Assembly: GCA_013398295.1 (NCBI GenBank)
Contig: VZSF01005694.1
Location: 138,637-202,636 of the forward strand
DNA from: Chionis minor
Lineage: Eukaryota > Chordata > Aves > Charadriiformes > Chionididae
Reading direction: 5' to 3'
DNA: 64,000 nt
Under the pieces are notes generated by a model that searched no databases, was not told the DNA's origin, and saw nothing but the letters and a program-made list of their open reading frames with translations. This document shows, one piece after another, positions 1 to 9,200 of this stretch (positions are counted from its first letter, which is position 1; the number at the start of each line of letters is the position of its first letter). A program made the position numbers and the translations under genes.

Positions 1-815
1 CCTTGACATCCCTTGCCAGATTTAATTCCAAGGAGGCCTTGGCTTTTCTCTTTTTGACCTTGCATACTCTGACAACATTCTTCTAATCTTCCCAAGTGCC
101 CAGTCCCTTCTTCCACATATTGTAAACTTCCTTATTTCCCTTGAGCTTTTAGAGGAGCTCCCTGCTCGACCACACTGGTCTCCTGCTTCCTCTGCCAGAT
201 TTCTTGCTCTTAGGGATGCACTGATCCTGAGCTTGGAAGAAGTAATTTGTGAAAACTAACCAGCTTTCTTGAGCCCCCCTACCTTCTAGAGCCCTAACCC
301 ATGGGAAGCAGTTTCTTGAAGAGATCGAAGTTAGCCCTGCTAAAGTCCAAGGTTGCAACCCTACTTGTCTTTTTATGCCCACTACACATAATCCTAAACT
401 CTATCTTCTCGTGGTCACTGCAGCCAAGGCTGCCCCCAACCTTAATGTCCTCCACCAAACCCTCTTTGTTTGTCAGTATTAGGTCCAGTAGTGCACCTCT
501 CCTAGTTGGCACTTCCACCTCCTGAGTCAAGAAGTTATCATCAATGCACTGGAGAAACCTTCTGGACTGTATGTTCCTGGCCATGTGGCATTCCCAGCAG
601 ATATCGGGATGGTTGAAGTCCCCCATGAGGACCAAGGCCTGTGGTTGTGAGGCAACTCTCAGCTGCCTGTAGAAGGCCTCATCCACCTCCGTATCCTGAT
701 CAGGTGGCTTATAATAGACCCCCACAACAGTATCTCCCCTATTAGCCTGGCCTTCCCCTTCTGCTTTCTCATCTCTTGCTAACCTCACCTTCCTCTTCTA
801 TACTTCAGTCCATTT
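1..815 (-). mobile_element. CR1 LINE fragment, endonuclease part of ORF2
   Basis: Read on the minus strand, this encodes the C-terminal half of a CR1 apurinic-like endonuclease followed by the linker that leads towards the reverse transcriptase. The frame is clear at 294-788 and continues with interruptions to the left edge. In known CR1 elements this enzyme nicks target DNA to prime reverse transcription. The window edge cuts the 3' side, so the reverse transcriptase and tail are not seen. The right border near 815 is a judgement: similarity to the family fades there. It differs from the CR1 copies further right, so it is a separate and older subfamily. Family assignment is secure; the exact ends are not. 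Confidence 0.88.
294..788 (-). pseudogene. CR1 ORF2 endonuclease remnant
   Basis: An open frame of 164 codons that aligns by eye with the CR1 endonuclease. Visible landmarks are GDTVVGVYYKPP (residues about 18-29), the catalytic-type MGDFNHPDICWE (about 55-66), LDLILTNKEGLVEDI (about 101-115) and the SDH motif in GCSDHEKIEFRI (about 122-133). These match the Asp-Asn and terminal His motifs of AP-endonuclease-like LINE nucleases. The N-terminal catalytic residues are missing, and the downstream frame is broken near 294, so no active protein is expected. It is labelled a pseudogene because nothing suggests use by the host. Confidence 0.85.
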
Positions 816-1284
816 TTTTAAATCAGCTCTAAAAAGGATAGATTGTTGGAGTGTCATCCCACCAAAAAGTGAGCAGAAGGGACATCAAGAAGTTATTAAG
901 TCCACCATGATCTTTCCACCAGATGTTGATGACTTCAAGTGTAATCCGACAGACCGAAACCCACCCCAACTGGTCTCTGTCAAACCTCTAACAATGATGA
1001 TTAGAAACCTGCTCAGGAAACGACCATCTCCAGGGCTTGACAACCCCTATATTCAGAAAGACTTTATTTATGTTCTACCTAAACCACTTTAAGCTCATTC
1101 TTTGCTGTCCTGTTTGTAGTGGACATGGAAAGCCTTACTTTTTGCTAAGATCAAGATTTTCTGAATAATTTCTGAATGATTTCTGACTGTTACCGTGCCC
1201 AACAAAATATTTTTTCTCTGGACTAAATTGATACTGACTAATGCCTTCAATGCATCTTCAAATATTTTATTTTTTATACCTATG
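816..1284. other. Unassigned spacer
   Basis: Lies between two CR1 relics. A 61-codon frame at 907-1092 (plus) has no recognisable motif and is within chance expectation. Nothing else stands out. Confidence 0.5.
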
Positions 1285-1810
1285 ATAACTTTCTTTGCTT
1301 ACAGAACAAATTCTCTCGTTGGTTGACATTATCTTTGAAGTCTGATGTCCACAACAGGACACAGCATTCAGCTGGGGCCGTAACAATGAACTTAGTACAG
1401 CAGAACATTTTTTCTAAATTATGATTCTATTTGCATCTTGGTTTGGCATTTACCTTTTTCTCTACAGCACGACACTGTTGATTCATGCTCAGCATGTGAT
1501 CTATTCATTATAAGGCCTAGACAGTTTTCTGAAGAGCTGCTATTGCTTTTTTTTTCCAGTCATTCTCAACAGAACATTTGTGTAGTTGATTATTTCTTCC
1601 TAACAGTAAAACCTAGCACTTGCCTTTATTGGATATTATCTTATATTTTTAGGCCACTTCTCCACTTTGTCAACATAATTTTGAATTTAATACCATCCTC
1701 TAATGTGCTTGCTGGCTGAAGCAACTCCTTCTAGCCTGGGGTCCTCTTTCAAGCTTATAAAAGTAATGTCTATTCTCAATCAGATCATTAATAGAAATAC
1801 TAATGGAGAG
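1285..1810 (-). mobile_element. Ancient CR1-like LINE relic
   Basis: Minus-strand similarity to the 3' part of old amniote CR1 ORF2. Plus-strand landmarks in the expected order are a stretch on hidden 'competing product' residues (about 1350-1390), TGATTCATGCTCAGC at about 1479, CACTTGCCTTTATTGGAT at about 1617 and CTCCACTTTGTCAACATAATTTTGAAT at about 1660-1686 (the usual linker before the FADD-side region). Spacing fits, but there are many substitutions and no usable frame. It looks far older than the other copies in the window. The ends are approximate and the subfamily was not determined. Confidence 0.65.
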
Positions 1811-2058
1811 CATCTTATCCCCTCTGTATTTGTGTTCAAACAAAAACAAGCAAAGGAAAATCTATCCCACCAAATCCTCCTCTTGTTCAGCGTGGATACT
1901 GAGATGACAAAGCACATGCCTTTCTGTATATGCTGTAGCCCCAATTCATCTGATATCTGTGACTATATTTATACTGGTAAACTAAGATGTCTAGGACCAA
2001 GACTTCATTATTGTTCAATCTCTATCCATAAGATGTAATTGGTTGGGGTTTTTTAATC
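1811..2058. other. Unassigned spacer left of LTR
   Basis: AT-rich, with no recognisable repeat or coding motif. The last bases before the LTR form one copy of its target duplication (2059-2063). Confidence 0.5.
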
Positions 2059-2063
2059 CCTGA
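2059..2063. repeat. Target-site duplication, left copy (CCTGA)
   Basis: The five bases CCTGA abut the TG start of the LTR and are repeated exactly at 2713-2717 just after its terminal CA. A 5-bp duplication is usual for ERVL-like integration. Confidence 0.85.
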
Positions 2064-2304
2064 TGTCCTGCTGTGAGCGACACAGGAGTAATTTCTTTCC
2101 TAATGCTTGGAAAAACTGTATTTGTGTAAGACTCTAGTATCTGAATTTGTGAAGATATTTACTGTATAGCCAGCTATGCTGTGTGGGTTTCAAGGTCTCA
2201 ATGTTTTTGAGCTTGCCAGGTGCAGGGATGAGGAGGAGCGAGACTCAAACACTTGACCCAAGCTGGCCAACAGGATGATTTCATACCACGAACATCACAT
2301 TCAA

Positions 2305-2310
2305 TATAAA
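2305..2310 (+). promoter_or_regulatory. TATA-like box in LTR
   Basis: TATAAA, about 240 bp into the LTR on its sense strand, where U3 promoters of this family lie. It indicates ancestral promoter potential only; current activity is unknown. Confidence 0.4.
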
Positions 2311-2574
2311 TTAGAAAGTCTGCTGCGAGGTAGGGGGTCTTCCTTGATGGTGGCGATCCAGAGGACTTCTTGCCCTAGTGCTGGATCTCTGACGCCCTCC
2401 CTTCTTCCTGAAGCTGTAGCGCTCACCATGTCCGACATTTACTGTCCACTGCTGGGAGTGCACAGCTTCCTACTGATAGAGCTGGCTGAGTATAATCCTT
2501 GTACAGTATATACGGGTATCGAGATCAACATGGGTTCCTTTTTGTTAATACTGGCAATCATCCAGTTCTATTCT

Positions 2575-2580
2575 ATTAAA
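2575..2580 (+). terminator. Putative LTR polyadenylation signal ATTAAA
   Basis: ATTAAA on the LTR sense strand near the 3' third, with a second candidate AATAAA at 2679-2684. One of them probably defined the R end in the ancestral retrovirus. Confidence 0.35.
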
Positions 2581-2712
2581 TGTTTATCTTTCAGCCCCTG
2601 GGTTTTCTTGTTTTCTTCCTGATTCCCCTTCTTGGGTGGGGAGGTGTCATTGGGTGAGAGAATAATTGTCTAAGAAACAATAAATTGTTATGGGTTTTCT
2701 CAAACCATAACA

Positions 2713-2717
2713 CCTGA
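2713..2717. repeat. Target-site duplication, right copy (CCTGA)
   Basis: Exact repeat of 2059-2063, immediately after the LTR end. Confidence 0.85.
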
Positions 2718-3230
2718 CAGCTAGTAGCATCAAAGATAATATGCAAATGGCATTCAGGAATTAGCATGAGCCGTGGACCACTCCCAACAGGGCGCTTGGG
2801 ATAAGCAATAGGTGGGATATAGCTACGCGTTTTGGTGGGGAAATTTTTCCTGTGTGTATTGCTAGTCATGGCATGCCACTTGCCCATGGGATTACAGCCA
2901 GAGCCCTGGTCTGCTTTTAGCCTTTATACTTTCTATTTGTTTTCAAAAAGGAAGTGCTTGGTTCCAGACTGGGATAGAAATAGATGATTGGAAGAGGCTA
3001 AATGCTGAAAATTTTCTTTACTGTCATGCAGGAGTCATAAGAAAATGCAAAGGCAACTGGTGTGGGAGCCTATCCAACACAAAACTGACAATATCCTTCC
3101 TTCCTGTGTAAGTGATATAGGAGCATCCGTTCATGTCAGATCTGTTACACAATTGAATGAAAACTATAACTACAAAGTCACATGCTTTGAGGACTTTTTC
3201 CACCCTGAAATACCACTATCATCCTGGAAA

Positions 3231-3244
3231 TGTCACATGTGACA
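3231..3244. repeat. 14-bp perfect palindrome with E-box core
   Basis: TGTCACATGTGACA is its own reverse complement. The centre CACATGTG overlaps two E-box hexamers (CACATG and CATGTG), a form that bHLH factors can bind. No supporting context was found. Confidence 0.8.
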
Positions 3245-4258
3245 CCACATCCTGCTTGAAATTGGAAAGAAGAATTTCATATCTCATGTATGTAATACCC
3301 ACTCCTTGAAAAGGATGATCACAGTACCTGAATGGGGACTGGCTTTTAAAGTAAGAGAACCTGTATACTATTGGCTTTGGGAGCATTGCGTATGTAATCT
3401 GTTCATACTGGCTGGGCATCCTAAGTTTTAAATCTTAAATGCAACACATTTTTCATGTTAATATTTTTTCACTATTCAAGCAAAATAATAAAAAAGTTTG
3501 CTGGTTCAATTTGTAAGAAATCACTGGTATGTTAAAAGAAAGTATTTTCTATGATGGTAGTATCCTTACACCCAGAAAAAAGTCTGGTATTTATCAGTCA
3601 TTTTTACCAGTGGTAGTTTAATTTCTATTTCTCTGGTTTTTAGGACATTGCAAATTAGTATTTAGATATTACTGTTTAAGGCAGTGCTTGAGTCTCAAAT
3701 GTGAAATTTGTGATCTCTGGCTTGAAAATATCTCCTTACAAAGTGAAAAATACTGTTACATCCTCACTCCACAGGATTGCAATAATTTTGTTCAGTCTTG
3801 TAAGGGCAGCACATTGCATGCAACAGAATCTGCAAAGTACACAGATATTTCTTCAGGACCTTGACCAAAGCTAACCATCTATTATCTGAAGTGGCATGAA
3901 AAGAATAATTTTGAGTTAGGCAAACTTTTTTTTGTCTGCAACACAATCGGTAGCACCACAGGTCTTAAAAAATAAGGAAGCCTTCATTCTCAAGATTTTA
4001 GTAAAATTAGGTTAGTATCCTAGTGGTTTACCATACATCAAAGCTTTAAATTTTTTGGTACAGATTTAGGAGTCTTGTTATCCCCTTGATAAATATATAG
4101 TGCTAATATAAGAGAACAGATGCTAAAAAACTTAAAATAAATGTACGCTTGTGACTTTGATCACATTTGGGATGTGATGGTTGCATCTATATTCCTAAAT
4201 GCACTGGTTCAGAGGGGTTCCATGTCCAGATGATGTCCAGTGACTTGTATCCACGCTA

Positions 4259-4318
4259 CTTAGTGTGAGTGCACTACCTCTGAAGCTGATACCTGTACTC
4301 ACACTAGGTCAAACACTG
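4259..4318. repeat. Imperfect inverted repeat
   Basis: TAGTGTGAGT at 4261-4270 is exactly complementary to ACTCACACTA at 4307-4316, with a spacer of 36 bases. Extending two bases on each side keeps partial pairing. It may be a chance hairpin or the ends of a small degraded element. Confidence 0.6.
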
Positions 4319-5384
4319 CATGGTCTTGTTTCTCTTCTGACCCCATATCATATCCCCCATGTGCTGAAAATATAGTTAATTTTATATTGTATTTCATGTA
4401 TAAATGCATCACTGTAGTGCTCACAATAGTAGTATTTTATAGAATGAGACTAGAGATAAACCAAGTATACATTAGACTCCATTGTAATATCATGAGTAAT
4501 ATCTGAGGATATGATGCCTGAGGTAGAGCTAGAAGACTGTGTTAGGGCAGAGTTCAGAGGTCTGCATTTTGGGAGGGGTCTCCAGAATCAGCTGTCATTT
4601 AAACTATGTTTTGTTTTGAAGTAATTGTTACACTGCAAAGCAGAATTAGTAAGAAACTAACATTTCTTCAGTGTGGGCAGTCTAAAGTCCATCTCATTAG
4701 AGCACCTTACATACTGTTTTTGTATAGAGGCACATCCAAGAAAACACTATTTCCAAAGCTAATGAGAAAATAAGTATATGGTCTAGGTTTATTTAGACCT
4801 CTGACTTGCTGTTCTTCTTGCTATTTATTAATTTTAAACAAACAAACAAAAATTTAGTAGGATTCATCCTGTTGGGTTTCATAGGTACCCCAAAAGTCCC
4901 TGCCATTCTCAATCAGTAGTATTGTATACGTCTGTACTGCAGATGTCGATGTCCTCTGCAGGAAGATGAACTTGAATTCAAAGAGGACAAACTTAGTTTG
5001 TTTCCCTGTGTTGGGTGGATCACAAAAATTTTAAAAGTTTAACTGAAAGGAATAAATGTCTTTATTTTGCTTGTTCCAGCTTTCTTTTGAAAAGAACTGT
5101 GTGGAGAAAGACAAACTCGCTCTGTGCTCTGAAGAAACAGGACACAAGCTGGCACAGAACATAGCTTAGATCTATTTGGAAACACCCATGTAAATTTTCC
5201 CTCAGGCAGCTCTCTGTTCTGAATGCTCTTTGTGGCTTCTCTTTCTGTCTGTCTGTCTTTGCATTGTCTATATAACCTAAGTAGGCAGTTTGAGGTTTGA
5301 GGTAATTTTTTCCATTACCCTGCCATCTGAATGTGTTTGCTAACCACCAAGAAAGATCTCTTTTGTCCTTCTCTGTTGTGGTTC

Positions 5385-5993
5385 TGCCATGGGTTAACCT
5401 CAATAGTCAGCTCAGCCCTGCACAGACACTAGCTTGCTCCCCTCTCCAGGAGGATGAGGAGGGAATCACAAGGGTAAAAGTGAGAAAACTCGCGGGTTGA
5501 GACAAAGACAGTTTAATAGGTAAAGCAAAAGCTGAACGTACAAGCAAAGCAAAACAAGGAATGCGTTCACTACTTCCCATAGGCAGGCAGATGCTTAGCC
5601 ATCTCCAGGAAAGTGGAACTTCATCATGGCTAATGGTTACTTGGGAAGACAAATGTCTCCCCAGGACATAACTCCAAATGTCCCTCCCTCCCTTCTCCTT
5701 CTTCTCCTAGCTTTTATTGCTGAGCATGATGTCGTGTGGTCTGGGATATCTCTTTGGTCAGTTTGGGTCAGCTGTCCCAGCTGTGTCCCCTTCCAGCTCC
5801 TTGTGCTCCCCTAGCCTACTCACTGTTGGGGTGGTGTGAGAAGCAGAAAAGGCCTTAACTCTGTGTAAGCACTGCTCAGCAATAACTAAAACACCCCCAT
5901 GTTACCACCACTGTTTTCATCACAAATCCAAAACATAGCACCATACAAAGTACTATGAAGAAATTTAATTTTATACCATCCAAACCTAGTATA
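5385..5993 (-). mobile_element. Solo LTR of an avian endogenous retrovirus, minus strand
   Basis: A block of about 609 bp that I recognise as a widespread avian LTR in reverse orientation. Landmarks on the plus strand are AAAAGTGAGAAAACTCGCGG near 5476-5495, CAGTTTAATAGGTAAAGCAA near 5510-5529 (ATTAAA polyadenylation signal on the sense strand), TCACTACTTCCCATAGGCAG near 5567-5586, and AGAAGCAGAAAAGGCCTTAA near 5841-5860. The outer ends are mutated: the right end reads GTATA where CA-type ends are expected. The five-base flanks GGTTC and AGTTG agree at only three positions, so no firm target duplication can be claimed. No internal retroviral genes are attached. It looks older than the other two LTRs. 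Confidence 0.85.
5512..5517 (-). terminator. Putative LTR polyadenylation signal ATTAAA
   Basis: TTTAAT on the plus strand is ATTAAA on the LTR sense strand, in the usual place just before the R/U5 part of this family. Confidence 0.4.
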
Positions 5994-6190
5994 AGTTGGT
6001 ATGGTTAGTGCTGCTGTGGTAGAACAGTTTTCTCATGTCAGACCATAGGAATGCCTTTTCTTCACTTTTTAATTATGTTCACCATGCAAAGAGATTGATA
6101 AACTGTTTATGTTCTGATTTGGTAAAGTTCCAGCTGAATCTAATCTAGATTAGTCTGTACCTGAATCAAAGTCTCTGAATTTTCATTGTA

Positions 6191-6281
6191 GGTTTTTTCG
6201 GTTTTGTGTTTTTGGGGGTTTTTGTTTGGTTGGTTGTGGGGTGGGTTTTTTTTTTGTTTTGTTTTGTTTTGTTTTTTTAAG
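6191..6281. repeat. T/G-rich low-complexity tract
   Basis: A run of about 90 bp of T and G only with few exceptions, ending in repeated TTTTG units. It explains the lysine/asparagine/proline-rich minus-strand frame at 6140-6346, which is therefore not a gene. Confidence 0.8.
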
Positions 6282-9200
6282 GTAGGATTTGTTGAACTTT
6301 TAAGTTCAAGGACATGAAAGCAAGTACTCTTAAAACCTGTCTGCAACTAGTTTTATACATTTATATTATGTCATAAAACATGCTAAGACAGATTTAATCA
6401 TTATTTTTGGACTTAATTGACTGGATTACCCCACGTAATTGTAAATATGCATAGTAGGATACATTGCTTTGGATACGCTGGAAAATGGAGCATATACAAA
6501 ATCCTATTTGCTACTTTTCTTAAATTTTCCTGTCTTTCATATTTCAGTTCTTACTCATAATTAACCTAAACTGAGCGTGCATTATGATCAATAGCAGCTT
6601 ATCTCTAACCCTCACAGTTTTCCATGACCATTTGAAAGAACCCTTTCCGTGATTATCATGTTTAGCTTCCACTGTTATCAAGTTGTTTCTTCCTATTAAA
6701 TGTTAATGCACAGATAAGGTTTGGGAAGCGATCATAATCTGGTAAGCAGTATAGACTCGTTATAGTCTCTCATTAGCTTGCTAATAACTCTACTTTGTCA
6801 AGTAGAAACTAGACTTGGCTACTAGTAGAAAATAGTAGACACTAGGCTTAACAGATACATACTGTTTTCTATAGAATCTTCCTACCAGCAAGAGTTTCAG
6901 TTTCAATCCTTGAGAAAACAGGTTTCATTGCTCTTAAAATTCCTTAGCAGCATTTGTCAAAAGAATTAATTCTTAAAAAACTTCCTGAATTGGTCAGGAT
7001 AATACTGTCCTGTGAGTAAATAATTTACAGTTCCAAACTAATGTCTTCTAATTTGTCTTTAAAAAATGCATTAAGTACAATGCATTTTTTTGCCAAAGTG
7101 AGTTTTATCTCCATAAGTGCAAGAAACCCCAGTTAACTGAGTACTGTTGAGAACATCATCCTACTCTAGACCAAGACCTTCAGAGCAATTCAGTAAAAAC
7201 CTGAAAACGCTGTTTGCAGATTCTACCTTAAATAGATTCTAATAATGACTCCTTTCATAATTTTTAAACCATACCCTGCTTTACCAATCATATACTCAGA
7301 AATAAACTCACATATATCAACAAAAGCCAAATGGAACTAGATTGTGCCAGAGCAATGCCAACACTCTGCACAGGTATTACAAATAATACTCCCCAAAACA
7401 ATACTATTAAAATCTATAGGTCCTACACATGTTCAGCCCAGTTGTGGTATACTTCATTTGATGGACAAAATGCCCTTGTGAACGCTACATGGATGCAATT
7501 AAATGAGTGCTGTGTGCTGGAATGAGCTAGCTCAGGCAATTTGTAAAGGATGGAATCAGCCACTTAACAGTAAGAGAACATTTTTCACTCTGTTTCTGAC
7601 TGCTCAGTCCTGATCCTCTGAGGAGTCCTATAGAGTACCTTCAAAAGATAAGCCTGCAGACTAAAATTCATAACTCTACTTGCTGCTAAAAATATAGGTC
7701 TCAATAAAGACACTGGTTTAATGGCTTATACATTTTTCCAGCTAACCTGTTCCTCTAATGCTGATGCTAAAACCTTCTTTCTGCCTCTACTCCACATGAG
7801 CTAACAGCTTCTCACTTTTTAGTTTTTGCTTACTGGATGTTAACTAATGTTTTCGCTCAAGTCATCAAATTGAGTACTATAATTTCATTTTACTCAGAGC
7901 AGTTGTATCTATCTTCTAGTTATCCTGGTTTTGTCACTTTTCAGATATGATGAACACCGAGGCACTTCTGAGTCCAAAAACTTACCTTTCTTTTTCCCTC
8001 TGTGTTCATTGTCCCAACAGAAGATATTTAGTCTTCTCACAAATCCTTTAATGCTGAAGAGTAAACATTCATTAATGAAATGGGTAAAATTAACCGAGGG
8101 CTCCTATTATCACAAGGCGCAGACTGAACGTTTAGATACAGTTTCTCTGAAGAAAAAAAAAAAGTTTCATTCTAGAGAGTTGGATTATTTTGCTGTGATT
8201 TCTTGCTTACTTGACCTAATCAGAATGCCTAGTGGCAAACACTGTCTGCTGAAGCAGTAAGTTAAACAACTGAAACCTTCACTGTCTGACAGTATTGCAT
8301 CAGTAGGGACTTCTGGTTTTACAGGCCTGGAGGGTAAGTTCCAGCACTTGAAAACAGTTCAATAGGATCTCTTGAGGCAACAAGTTAATGACCAAAGATC
8401 TTAATGGTCTACCACAATTGATGAGCGTAAATTTGAGCTGCATGGGGCTTATCTGAAAGAAACTGATGAAAAAGGACTATGTGAAGATAGCTGTTCCAGA
8501 GATAATGTCCATTAGGCATAGCACTATGTTTGAACTTGAACAGGAAAGCAAGGCTGTAAAATCACAGACAGTGTTCCTCAGGATGCAGCCAAGAATAAGC
8601 AATATTTATAGACTGCTTATATAGCTTTTGATCAGATGAAGCTGAAGTGCCTTTTTCAAATGGTTGCTGGAGGTGAGTTTGTCCCAGTGGAAATTCCAGA
8701 TGAGCAATGTTAATAATTTTTGTGGGTTCCAGCAGCAGTGTTCTTTCTGATAAGGTACCGAAAGATGGTGATGAATCTATGAGTTATAATGCCTACAGAT
8801 GCTAGCTGAAATGAACTTTATTACATTACTGTCAACCGAATAAAAAGATAGAGAATGTTAAAGTTGCTACTATGTGTCTTTTGCTAAAACCATCATTAAA
8901 CTGTTAACCCAGGTTGTGGTAGCTAGTCGAACTGAGCAGGTCCAACTTCCTCTACTTATTCCCTTTGCAAATTATGTTTAGTCCCACATTTAAATCTTCT
9001 GTTTTGAACTGTAGAATGTAAAATAAGTCAGTCCTTTCAACAGCATTCCTAATTCTTATTGGTTTAGCTGTATTGGCACTTTACATGGCAGTATTTTTTA
9101 TCAGGGAAACCTGTTATTGCAGTCTTTGAGATGTTAATGTATAGAGGGCCTTTTTTTCCCTTCCTGTGAAAAAGTTACAGTGGACTGAATGTGTTACTCT

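Larger units (their letters stand above)
2064..2712 (+). mobile_element. Solo LTR of an avian endogenous retrovirus (ERVL-like)
   Basis: A 649-bp element that begins TGTCCTGC and ends CCATAACA, flanked by a perfect 5-bp duplication (CCTGA at 2059-2063 and 2713-2717). I recognise the body as a common avian LTR. It has a promoter-like TATAAA at 2305-2310, a GC-richer middle at about 2320-2470, ATTAAA at 2575-2580 followed by a pyrimidine-rich stretch, and AATAAA at 2679-2684. There is no gag, pol or env on either side, so it is a solo LTR left by recombination between two LTRs. Family assignment (ERVL-like) rests on duplication length and remembered consensus. The boundaries are well supported. 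Confidence 0.88.
2718..5384. other. Unassigned AT-rich DNA
   Basis: No gene or dispersed repeat recognised in about 2.7 kb. It holds a 14-bp palindrome at 3231-3244 and an imperfect inverted repeat at 4259-4318. There is also a short (AAAC)n run near 4838-4850 and a (TCTG)n run near 5240-5258. The frame at 5062-5403 (minus) runs into the neighbouring LTR but does not resemble a retroviral protein. Confidence 0.5.

Noticed and set aside
5062..5403. 113-codon minus-strand frame next to the LTR, considered as a retroviral gene remnant.
   Set aside because: No gag, protease, polymerase or envelope motif; it extends into the LTR end only by chance.
5380..5998. Target-site duplication for the LTR at 5385-5993.
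   Set aside because: Flanks GGTTC and AGTTG share only three of five bases, and the LTR ends are too decayed to fix the borders.
6140..6346. Lysine/asparagine/proline-rich minus-strand frame.
   Set aside because: It is a translation of a T/G-rich low-complexity tract.
8281..8840. Coding-like stretches (plus strand, about 8300-8700) that read as hydrophilic, coiled-coil-like segments, considered as a processed pseudogene.
   Set aside because: Stop codons are as frequent as expected by chance, a frameshift is needed, and no protein family was recognised.
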